Below are positions 11,657-20,812 of a DNA stretch of 64,000 bases, in pieces. The position numbers and the translations under genes are program-made. Below the pieces are notes generated by a model that searched no databases, was not told the DNA's origin, and saw only the letters and a program-made list of their open reading frames with translations. Location: the NCBI GenBank assembly GCA_035578155.1, contig JAPWDM010000015.1, positions 1,117,001-1,181,000 of the forward strand, written 5' to 3'. The DNA comes from Brachynemurus nebulosus. Lineage: Eukaryota > Arthropoda > Insecta > Neuroptera > Myrmeleontidae. Within the stretch, counting starts at the first letter, position 1. Each line of letters starts with the position of its first letter.

Positions 11657-11808
11657 TGAGTTTATTTGTATAAATACTTAATGTTGTTTAATTATCGGTT
11701 AACAAATTAAAAATGTTTAAATTAATTTTGAAAAATTACTTCAATCATAACTAATTACTTCACTACTAATTACTTCATTCATATCATTTTCACTCTCTTA
11801 ATCGAGTT

Positions 11809-11998
11809 GGGGCGAATCCGGACGAGTTTTTCAGTTTTTTGGCAAGAAATTGTTTAGAATTAATTCAAAAAATTCTAAAAAAATAATATAAATGCTTTAG
11901 TATCACGAGCATAATTATAGGATAATAATAAAAATATCAAAATTAATACTGCAACATTTTTTTTTTTTTTTTGGTTATATAGTGTCCGGATTCGCCCC
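11809..11998. mobile_element. 190-bp MITE with GGGGCGAATCCGGAC termini
   Basis: The left end is GGGGCGAATCCGGAC and the right end is its exact reverse complement. TA follows the right end but the left flank is TT, so a TA target duplication is only suggestive. The interior is AT-rich without coding frames. A related GGAGCGAAT occurs just outside at about 12006. Confidence 0.6.
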
Positions 11999-12077
11999 TA
12001 TGTGTGGAGCGAATTTAATTTTTCAAATATCTTGAAAACAGTAAGAGATAGAGCAAAAGTTTAAATTGGCGATATTA

Positions 12078-12966
12078 GGGTAAGTGCGGGAGAGACGCCG
12101 CGTCGGGAGAGATGCCGCAGTAGCCATAGTTCGTCCGTTGACTGACAGATAGCGCTATTAATGGATTATATGTTTAGAATAAGTTACTTATTTAAGCTGT
12201 ATATGGTAATATTTATGATTAGTCCGTCAGTTTAGTCATTATCCAACTTTTTATTATTGAAAGGTAAGTTTTTTAACATAATATTTTATCAAGCATTTAA
12301 TTCATTAGAATTTAAGAATGTATATTTCATTGTTTTAATGAAAATGAGTTTTGTTATTAATTTAGGTATATTTTAAAAGTACTGTATAAAATTTTAGGTT
12401 AGAATTCCGCACTATGCTTGCTATAGCAACATGCGGCATCTACCCCAACAAAAAGGAGAGATGCCGCATGTAAAATTTTTTTTTTTTGACTGTAAATTAT
12501 GCCACGTAAATATAAAAGATCCATTAATGGATCAGAAAGAGCTCTCATATTGGTGAAGATAACGAAAATAATGATGATTGCCTGTGTATTGACTGTTTTG
12601 AAGAGTACTCAGAAACAAAAGAAAATTGACTGGTTAAGATGTATAAAGTGCCAAAAATGGTTACATATGGCATGCATCATGTATGGAGATGTGTATAAAA
12701 TGCAAAATTTTTAATATGAAATATGCGGCGCCTCTCCTTCTTTGATGCGGCATCTCTCCCATAAGTGCGGCATCTCTCCCGCTTTGCAGGCTCTACAAAA
12801 ATGTTAATTATGAATCCTTTATGACTTAAAATTTAAAATTATTTATAAATAATTTTAAAGAACAATGTTTACATTTAATGTGTACCAAATTTCAAATCAA
12901 TTGAAGGCATACTTTAAGAATTATCAAGTGTTTTCAAAATGTGCGGCGTCTCTCCCGCATTCACCC
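12078..12966 (+). mobile_element. pogo-like deletion derivative (family B) with CGGGAGAGAYGCCGC repeats
   Basis: The element is flanked by TA on both sides (12076-12077, 12967-12968). Its inverted ends read GGGTRARTGCGGGAGAGACG and continue CCGC. A small frame at 12499-12714 starts MPRKYKRS, as many pogo transposases do. It ends with WLRCIKCQKWLHMACIMYGD, like the Cys/His C-terminal finger of some insect pogo proteins. The DDE core between them is gone and frame shifts are present, so only the two ends of the gene remain. It could move only with help from a full-length relative. It inserted into the RNase H domain of the minus-strand LINE. Confidence 0.75.
12087..12957. repeat. Eight copies of a GCGGCATCTCTCCC motif in element B
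   Basis: Copies lie at 12087-12101 and 12104-12118 (reverse, the first in the left terminus), 12433-12446 (degenerate), 12455-12469 (reverse), 12725-12737, 12747-12760, 12767-12780 and 12943-12957 (in the right terminus). Two of them face each other around 12433-12469 and would form a hairpin. The motif is part of the terminal repeat, so the internal copies look like extra transposase binding sites. Confidence 0.8.
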
Positions 12967-14961
12967 TACTCTTTTCTTCTACTTGTTCGTTTTCTTTTAT
13001 GGCAACATGTCCCGGGATCCAACAAAATATTACGCTATTGTTTTTATTTTGAATTTGTATCAATGATGATTGTTTGATTTCTTTTATAATTTCTGATTTG
13101 TTCATTGCCAAGTTTTGTATACTTCTTAAAGCTGCCAGTGAGTCTGAGAATATTATTGAGTTTTTATAGATTTTACATTTTATGTGATTTTTTGCTGCTA
13201 AGATAGCAAAAATTTCTGCTGAATATACTGTGGAATCACTAGAAAGTTTATATTTCTTCACTGTGGTGCCGTCCAATATAGCACATCCTACGTTATCATC
13301 ATGTTTCGAGCCATCCGTGAAAATAGTAGTCGAATCTGAATATCTTTTTTGTAATTCTAAAAACAGTTATTTATAAAGTTGTGCTGGCGTGTTGTTTTTA
13401 GGAAATTCTACAAGTTCATAATTTACCTTTACTACCGTTTCTATCCATGTAGGTTGCGTCAATTCTCGTGCGCAGAAGATTTCTGGAATTTTATACCCTA
13501 TATTTTGGCAAAGTTCCCGTAACCGTATACCAAATGGTTTTGTTCTTACTGTCCTACTATATAAAGTAATATAACTTGGATGAGCGAATATATTATAGTT
13601 GGGATGACTTTTCTGGAAGCTCAGTTTCATTGCATATCTCAGCATTAGTAGGTTTCTACGTTCGCTAAGGGACAGCTCTCCGGCTTCGTTCAAAACGCTT
13701 GCTATTGGGCATGTTCGATAGGCCGCTCCATATATAATGCTACCATAGTATATTATTGAGCGTATTTTTGCTTTATATATATGAAGTAAGATTTTTCTGT
13801 TCACTCCGCTATTTTTGTTATTTAAAGCTTTCAAAAGGTTTAGTTCTTTTAAACATTTTTGTCTTATTTCTTGTATATGTTCAGTCCAGCTTAGCTTCTC
13901 ATCGAGAATCATTCCAAGGAATTTAGCTTTTCTAACTCGTTTTATTGATTTATTTTGTAATATAAGGTTTATTTCAGGGTTAAATGTTCTTTTCCTATGG
14001 AAAATCATTGTACAAGTTTTTTCATTTGAAAACGGTAGGCCATTTTCTTCTGACCATTTTTCTAGGCTTTTGAGTGTTTTTTGTATGACATCTTGCGCGA
14101 AACAATGGTTTTTCGTTCTTACAAATATTGCTAAATCATCGGCAAGTTGGCTAACCGTTACTGCTGCCGAGAACTGCTCTGTAATATCGTTTATAGCAAT
14201 ATTAAATAAAGTTGTACTTAATATAGCACCTTGTACAATTCCATTTTCTTGCTCATGAAATTGAGAATGAGTGGTTCCAATTCTTGTGCACTGTTTCCGA
14301 TTTGGTAAGAAGTTTGCTACGAAGTGTGTTAGATGTCCTTTAATGTTCCATTCAATAAGCGTTTTTAATATTTTGTATTTCCAAGTCATGTCGTAAGCTT
14401 TTTTGATATCAAAGAAAACTGCATAAACTTGTTCTTTGGTTAGGAAAGCGTTGTATACTTCATTTTCTAATTTTAAAATATTATCAATTGTTGACCGATT
14501 TTTTCGAAAACCAAACTGTGTGGGGTTTAGAAGTCTGCGTTGATCTAAGATGTGTTGAAGTCTCGTATTTATCATCTTTTCGAGAATTTTACATATACAG
14601 CTTGTTAAGGAGATTGGCCTATAGTTATCTGTATTCAGTTTGTGTTTGTTAGTTTTAAGAATAGGGATTATGACAGATTTTGTCCATTTTGCGGGAAACT
14701 TATTTGTAGTATATATTACGTTATACAGTTTAAGTAATTTTCTTTTGGCTGTTTCATATAGATGTTTGATCATTTGGTAGTGGATGTTGTCCAGACCGGG
14801 TGAAGAATCGTTACATTCTTTTAAGGTTTTGTTTAGTTCGTGATATGTAAATTCGTTATTATAATAGTCATTCTCATTCCCATCATAAAAATTGTGGGTG
14901 GTAGTTGTTAGTGCTTGATACTTATGCGAAATTTTTGGAGATGTTGGCTATTTCCCTTTTG
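12967..14961 (-). pseudogene. LINE ORF2 part: reverse transcriptase and RNase H
   Basis: The main frame (14773-13367, 468 residues) extends upstream in frame with NEFTYHELNKTL and SSPGLDNIHY. It carries the RT motifs: NYRPISLTSCICKILEKMI, QFGFRKNRSTID, FFDIKKAYD, NGIVQGAILS and QLADDLAIFV. The catalytic pair is LADD where most LINEs have YADD or FADD. A later frame (13276-12967) is RNase H: SAEIFAILAA, FSDSLAALRS, CWIPGHVAIKENE. It ends where the pogo derivative inserted at a TA, so the last RNase H motif is lost. A frame break separates RT from RNase H near 13360. Confidence 0.85.
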
Positions 14962-15669
14962 TCAGTGATTAAATTTCCTTGATGTTTGATTACGGTTGGG
15001 TGACTTTGCGAGAAATGACCAGTTGAATTTTTTATGCGATTTCAGACATGTTTCGATGGGGTTTCCGAATTTATACTTAAAATGTAATTTTGCCATGATT
15101 CCGTTTTTTTTCTCCCGTATTAGCTTTCGAGCTTTTGCACGCTCTTTTTTAAATATGATCAAATTTTCGTTTGTTTGTAGTTTTTTAAATTTTTTTAAAG
15201 TTTTCTTTCTATTTTGTATGGCTTTTCTAATTTCAGAACACCACCAAGGTACATGCTGATGTTTTCTTGTATTAGGGCCGAGATTTTTTTGTGTTATTGC
15301 GATTTTAGCTGCTAGTTTTATTTTGCTACAAAATTTTTCAAGTTCGTTATCTATTTGTATATCTATCATGTTTTCTTCATGTTCGTAAGATGTTAATGCT
15401 GTATAGGTTTGCCAATCTGCTTTACTTATTTTCCATCTACTTAGTTCTTCCGTTTGACTAGAAACTGGTTTTTGGGAGTTGTCGAGCATTATGATTATTG
15501 GAAAGTGATCGCTTCCGCATGAATCATCATATACTTTCCAAGTAGTGTTCCCTATTAAACTTGGGCTGCACAGACTTAAATCAATTGAGGAAAACGATTT
15601 ATGTGTTGATGAAAAGTGTGTACTCTGTCCGTCATTGAGTAAGCAAAGTTCATTATCTAATGAATCCAC
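14962..15669 (-). pseudogene. LINE ORF2 part: C-terminal half of endonuclease and linker
   Basis: The 235-residue frame contains the exonuclease-endonuclease-phosphatase motifs SSIDLSLCSP and SCGSDHFPI, which include the Asp and the SDH catalytic triad. A basic helical linker before RT follows (WWCSEIRKAIQNRKKTLKKF). The first codon is GTG in the middle of the domain, so this is not a start. The N-terminal half lies at 17230-17716, beyond a 1.55-kb insertion. Confidence 0.8.
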
Positions 15670-17216
15670 CTTTTATTCCTTATCGGGATTAACCTTTAAA
15701 GGATAAGCCGCCCGATTTGAATGTTATTCGTGTGTTCGAACTCCGTACCTTCTGAAAATAAAATGTTTCGAGGCAAAGAGGCTATCTGCGGGTTGGTTAA
15801 GAAATAACTAGCGAACTTCTTTCAACATGAAAATTTATTTATTCCAAAACTAACATCATGTGGGTTACAATAAAATTTAAATAAGCAGTTTTGCCATAAG
15901 AGGGAAATATAAAGATCTGATAGAACGTTCAAGTTAAATTAAGTAATATGAAACGTAGCATCAAAATCTTTCCCCTTACTATCTTAACTAACATTGATGT
16001 ATGTAAATTAATATGTATAGGTCTGCTGTTTATTCTCTTTCCTTTTGGTAAATATATATTTTTATATACATATACGTCAATTCATAAAAAGAGATAGTAG
16101 CAAAATGCGTCAAACGTAATGTAAATCAATTAAATGTTTTCAATGCCAAAATTCCCCTCAACAGAGTCAGAAAAAGAATACAGTAGTATGAAATATAGTG
16201 AAATACACAATAAGCGAAACTATCTTCAAATACGCCTTCTGTTAATAATTAAAATTCAGAATAAAACAGTAAGGTATTTAAATGACGACGTTACGAAGAT
16301 TCTTCTCTGTTGAGATGAGTAAAACTTAAGAATTTTAGCATTTACACCAACTAAAGTACTAAAGGTAACTAGAAAACGAATAGCAATAGTAATAAAACAA
16401 AAGTAAAGAAAATGTTGAGAGAAAAAAAAAACTTTTTTTTTTCGAAACTAATCTGCTATATAAATTCTTCCCTTCTCTTTTATTTAAGAGTGAACCAGTT
16501 TGCTAAGAATTTATTATCAAAATAAAAAAAGGCAACATTTAACCAGGGGGCATATAGAAATTTTCAAATACAATTCTGATTCAATTCTAAGTTCTATATA
16601 AGCAATTTCATTCAGTTAAAGGCGTATGTTGATTGTTTCATTCTGATAATTTTCTGACTAACAATAAGAAATACAAAACTATCGGGAACCACTAAAATTA
16701 GCCCTACCTTGAATCTGCTAAATACCCCTTACTTTCTTGTGTATCTTTCCTTCCAATTCTGGTTGTTTTCTCAGCACACACTTTTCACTTCGGGTTTCTT
16801 TTAACTACCTATTTTTCTTTTTATTTATTTATTTTATTTTATTTTTTTTTTATTCTAAGATCTATCAATTTTCTATTTTTCTATTTTCTATTCATTCACT
16901 AACTTTCTAACTCTACTCAACTAGGCTATCACTACCTCTAACTTTACTAAACGTCTACCACTAACTCACTCATTATTTTTTTGCCAAAAATAATCCACGT
17001 GGGCCGCGCTAAGACCCACCTAGCCCAGTCAACAATTTTTTCGTACCTATCCGTGCCATCGCAATATTAAGAAATCAATCAATTGTTTTTTTTTCGCCTC
17101 GCAACTGCATTTTGCTGACTCTGATTTATCAGTTTATTAAACTAATAATTTATTGGCACCTTACATTTAATTTAAAAAATTTTTCTTTTTGTTTTATATT
17201 TTTAAGGTTGTCCAAT
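15661..17216. mobile_element. Unidentified ~1.55-kb insertion inside the LINE endonuclease
   Basis: Endonuclease coding sequence stops on both sides of this stretch, so it is foreign to the LINE. I see no transposase or RT frame. The right end carries a short direct repeat, TTTTTAAGGTTGTCCA, within 17201-17232. The left end is GC-richer and reads TTATCGGGATTAACC. A clear target duplication or inverted termini were not found; CCAC occurs on both flanks. A degraded LTR or a Helitron-like relic is possible. Confidence 0.5.
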
Positions 17217-17229
17217 TTTTAAGGTTGTC

Positions 17230-17716
17230 CACTCATTACAATTATTTAGATATAGATTTTCGATGGCTTTGCCCCTTCTGTCTACTTTATGCGATCCCCA
17301 TAAAGGATTGTGGGCGTTGAAATCTCCAAGTAAAATGTACGGGCTGGGGATTTGGTTTACCAATTCTTGGATTTCATTTTCATCTAATTGCGCACTCGGA
17401 GGAATGTAGATGTTACAGATGTGAATAATTGAAGTATTTATTTTGATTTGACTAATACTGCTTGGAGATTTGTTTGCAGTTGTATTTCTTCTGAAAAGTG
17501 CTCATTTCGTACCATCGTTATTACCCCACCAGAAGCCGTTTGGTTTCCGAGATAGTCTTTTCGGTATACGTCGTAACCCCGTTGTGTGATCACTTGGTGT
17601 TGTCGCAGATGGGATTCTTGTAGACATATGAACACTGGTGCTTGTTGTGAGATAAGTTGTTTCACCTCCTCTACATGCGTGAAGTAACCGTTGCAATTCG
17701 ATTGTAACATTGCCAT
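17230..17716 (-). pseudogene. LINE ORF2 part: N-terminal half of endonuclease
   Basis: The start MAMLQSNCNGYFTH is at 17716. VFICLQESHLR carries the catalytic Glu. A one-base frameshift near 17445 separates it from IHICNIYIPPS and ILLGDFNAHNPLWGS, which carry the Asp-x-Asn motif. These are the standard first motifs of LINE apurinic-type endonucleases. The coding sequence breaks off at the 15661-17216 insertion. Confidence 0.8.
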
Positions 17717-17749
17717 TTTGATATTTCGAATTATATTTGATAGTTTGGA

Positions 17750-17960
17750 AGTACTTGATGCTTCGACGTTACGGTTGCCAGCTGGTTTTTCATTGTTTCA
17801 ACTATTTTTGTAATTTTTAGTTTTACTCTTCTTGATTTAACGATTTTGTGGAGTGTTTCGGGGTTTTCTATTAACTGATTTACATTTTTCGTCTAATTTC
17901 TGGCTGTTTCTATAAGATCTTGTGTCTTTTCTGTATCTATTACGAACAGTCTGAGCTGAA
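17750..17960 (-). pseudogene. LINE ORF1 C-terminal remnant
   Basis: Just upstream of ORF2 on the minus strand a frame reads DTEKTQDLIETARN, then a stop, then QLIENPETLHKIV and VETMKNQLATVTSKHQ. This Lys/Glu-rich helical sequence suits the end of LINE ORF1 and lies where it should, between ORF1 (19571-20527) and ORF2. It is cut off from the rest of ORF1 by an insertion. Confidence 0.45.
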
Positions 17961-17964
17961 CAGT

Positions 17965-19570
17965 AGTAAGTGACACTAAACAAATTAATTAAAATAATTT
18001 AAATTAAGAGGTGGCCAAAAGATTTTATAATGATAATTGGTTAATTAATTAATGAAATCTAATTGAAGGTGCCATTAAATAAAAATTAAAAAAATAAAAA
18101 TAAACAAGTGGATTGAGTTAAATTAAGGGGAACCGGTTCCTCGACTACTAAGAGACGCGGCTCCTGCACTAAGGACGATGCCCCCAAATTTATTTACTGT
18201 GCTGGGCCCAAATACAGTATGTAGGGACCCCTGAGAATTTGAAATATGGTTTTAAGTGTCTAAGATAGTTTTTTTTTTTTACTGAAGGCCCCAAATTTTT
18301 AAAAATACTAAGACTATTTTTTCTGTAAATATGGTATATAGGAAATCGTAAATAATAATAATTTGAAAAATAAATTTAAATCGAACTTTATTTAATCTTA
18401 AATAAGTTTTTTGTTAAACAAGTTACACAAGTTAATAATCAAGGCACATGCTTTGACAATATTTTTTAAAGTGGATGAATGTGTATGAATCTTTATTGAA
18501 AGATGCAAATAGTAAAGAATTTTTCATGATATTTCAAAATTTAAAGCGTTTTAACAACATAATTAAAATATTCAAAATGGCAAATAAGTTATGTAATAAT
18601 TTTAAAGAGAAAATTTATGTTAACTATAAATAAATTTTGTTACTAATAAAAATAGAATTATACATAAGTTTTAAATACTAAATCTACATATCCCAATCTT
18701 TACCCAACAGAAATGATTAATTAGCATTTAACTGCGAGAAACGATATTTTATATCTAGAAACATGATAATGTTTCAATGTTGAGAGATACAATTGGCATT
18801 ATGGAGCCAATCATATAAAATATATATATTAAAATAATAAAAAAAAAATAGAAAATTTATTAATATTTATACCCAAACAGCGCTGATTTGTCCTTCCGAA
18901 AACCAAACATGCATGGCGCCATCTTGCAGAGTCATTTGTAAAATATTACACCGAATTTTAAAAAGAACTATAACTATATTTATACCATTTTATTCTTGTT
19001 GGAACTGTAGTAAAGTTACGTTAAAAATGAAAATATATTAAAAGAAAAAAATATGAAATTACATCACCCATGTTCAGATACAAAATATTATTGTACAGAT
19101 CAGGCGACGAAAGCGTGTTTTAGACTATTTGGAATATACACCAAGTAATAATTACGTACCTTGTTAGGCAAAAACAACACATGTTACAATACTACTATCC
19201 TAATTGTATAAATACTTTACTGCGCGTTTGAAAATAGTTACATTGTATGTAAATTTTAAATTTTTATTAAAAAATCTTTAACTGACTATTTAATTGTCGA
19301 CCGGTGACAGTTTTTTGAATAATTCAATCAAAAACCAAAGTTGAACTATTTTCTTTTAATCTATTAAGTATCAAAACTAAAAGTGCGCTACTTTTTTATC
19401 AAAACAGGAATAAAGAAATGTATAAGTGTTATTGGAGTTTGCGCGTTGCATTCATCATACAAAATATCGAATAATTTTAATCAATAACGAATCAATATCA
19501 CACAGCATCAAAATTGTCAATAAAATACATTATGTACTCTACGCGCAAACAGAATTGTCACATCCGTGAC
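17965..19570. mobile_element. Unidentified ~1.6-kb insertion in the LINE ORF1 tail
   Basis: ORF1 coding sequence (LREDIETNPEYILTVT) ends near 19571 and resumes near 17960. The ends share GTGACA in inverted orientation and TACTGT-like bases on both sides: CAGTAGTAAGTGACACT at the left, and TGTCACATCCGTGACAGTAAGG at the right. This suggests a small DNA transposon. No coding frame was recognised inside. GGGCCCAAATACAGTATGTAGGG at about 18204-18226 is a GC-richer patch. Confidence 0.45.
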
Positions 19571-20527
19571 AGTAAGGATATATTCAGGATTAGTCTCAAT
19601 ATCCTCTCGAAGGGATTCTATTTGTTGTAGGAATTCGCGACACGTTTCGTTACTCGAAGCGGATTTAGATCGCCTGAATTTCTCTTGGACGGATAAGGTA
19701 CTAGTACTAATAGAATCGCTTGACTTGCTGGATGTTTTGTATGAGTTTTGTTTTCATTCTCTAGTTTACGTCTTTTAGTTTCGTTGTTAATATCTTCTTC
19801 ATTTTCTGAGTTTGTTTCGTTAGTTATTTCTACTTCCATATTTTCGTTCTCGTTAGTTTCCACGACGTCTTCTATTATTTCGTTTCTAACTGGCACTTGT
19901 TGAAGTATGTTGCTGTATGTTTGAGTTACTTTTTATTCGTCGTTCGCAGGTTGCTATAAGGTGGTACTGATCGCCGCAGTATGAACATGTTTTTGGTTGA
20001 TTCTCATACATTATCAAAGCCCTTTCTCCGTTAATGTATATAAATGAAAGGATGTGATTCTTGAGTTGCATTTTTACAATGCGGTTTCCAGTTTTAATTT
20101 TTTTATTTGCGGGAGCTAGTGAGTTTGACCAATATTCTTCTTCTATTGTTAAAATCTGTCCATATTTTTCTAGAGCATCCTTCATTATTATGTGTGACAT
20201 TTCAAAGGGCAATCTCACCACTCTAATTTTTCTGATTCCGATGCCTGCATTTTCGATTTTTAATCTTATAATGTTTCCATCTTCTTTCTTAATTTTTCCT
20301 ATGCTTTCTGTTCTTTGTAAAATATCGTGACATGTATTTTCTTCATCAAATTTCATGTAGAAACCGTTGGGTTCATTTTGTATCCCAATCAGGTGATCTT
20401 GAAAGTTTAAAATCTTTTCTTGTAGTTCATGGAATATCCAATTGAAAATTTCTTTGATGTTTGGTTTTTCTTGAGTTTCTTGATTCAAAATATATTCACA
20501 CCAAACGGTGTTTTTTCTTGCTGTCAT
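19571..20527 (-). pseudogene. LINE ORF1 (gag-like RNA-binding protein)
   Basis: A frame of 213 residues starts MTARKNTVWCEYI at 20527. Its middle resembles an RRM-like fold (IRKIRVVRLPFEMSHIIMKD, RIVKMQLKNHI). It ends with a zinc knuckle, CSYCGDQYHLIATC. After a one-base shift at about 19890 comes an acidic region (NENENMEVEITNET) and a final helix, REFLQQIESLREDI. ORF1 proteins coat the LINE RNA. The order and the CCHC-type knuckle support the assignment. The start codon lies only four bases after the 5' hairpin. Confidence 0.75.
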
Positions 20528-20530
20528 TTT

Positions 20531-20564
20531 CAGTCGTGTTCCTCGACTTACAGGAACACGACTG
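20531..20564 (-). repeat. Perfect 13-bp hairpin at the LINE 5' end
   Basis: CAGTCGTGTTCCT and its exact reverse complement are separated by 8 bases. On the minus strand the hairpin ends four bases before the ORF1 ATG. If transcription starts here, as internal LINE promoters do, the RNA would begin with a stable stem-loop. Confidence 0.75.
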
Positions 20565-20812
20565 TAATTTGAAATGTGTTATAACTTAATACAGTAGTTA
20601 CACAACAATATTTTATTAATTACAACAATAATAATAGATGTGTTTACTTTGAAGGTATTAAGTCAACTCTCAAATTATTTTTTAAATGCGTCAGTAATGA
20701 GATATAATTTTTCACATTCAAATTACAAAATCAACTTAAGAAAAAACAGAAGTACCTATTTAAAAAAAAAATATATCTATATAATATTATAATATATACC
20801 TATAAGTACGTA

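Larger units (their letters stand above)
12967..20564 (-). mobile_element. Non-LTR retrotransposon (LINE) with two ORFs, interrupted by insertions
   Basis: Reading the minus strand, the order is a 5' hairpin (20564-20531), ORF1 (20527 onward), apurinic-type endonuclease, reverse transcriptase and RNase H. An RNase H after RT points to the I/R1-like side of the LINE tree and away from typical Jockey. Two unidentified insertions (about 17965-19570 and 15661-17216) and the pogo derivative at 12078-12966 split it. Frameshifts near 17445, 14960 and 13360 and other stops make it dead. The 3' end after the RNase H could not be found beyond the pogo insertion. Confidence 0.8.

Noticed and set aside
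12499..12714. Possible independent small zinc-finger gene
   Set aside because: Its start and end match the two ends of a pogo transposase, and it lies inside TA-flanked inverted repeats.
13815..14258. Plus-strand frame of 147 residues, Phe/Ser-rich
   Set aside because: Antisense to the LINE reverse transcriptase.
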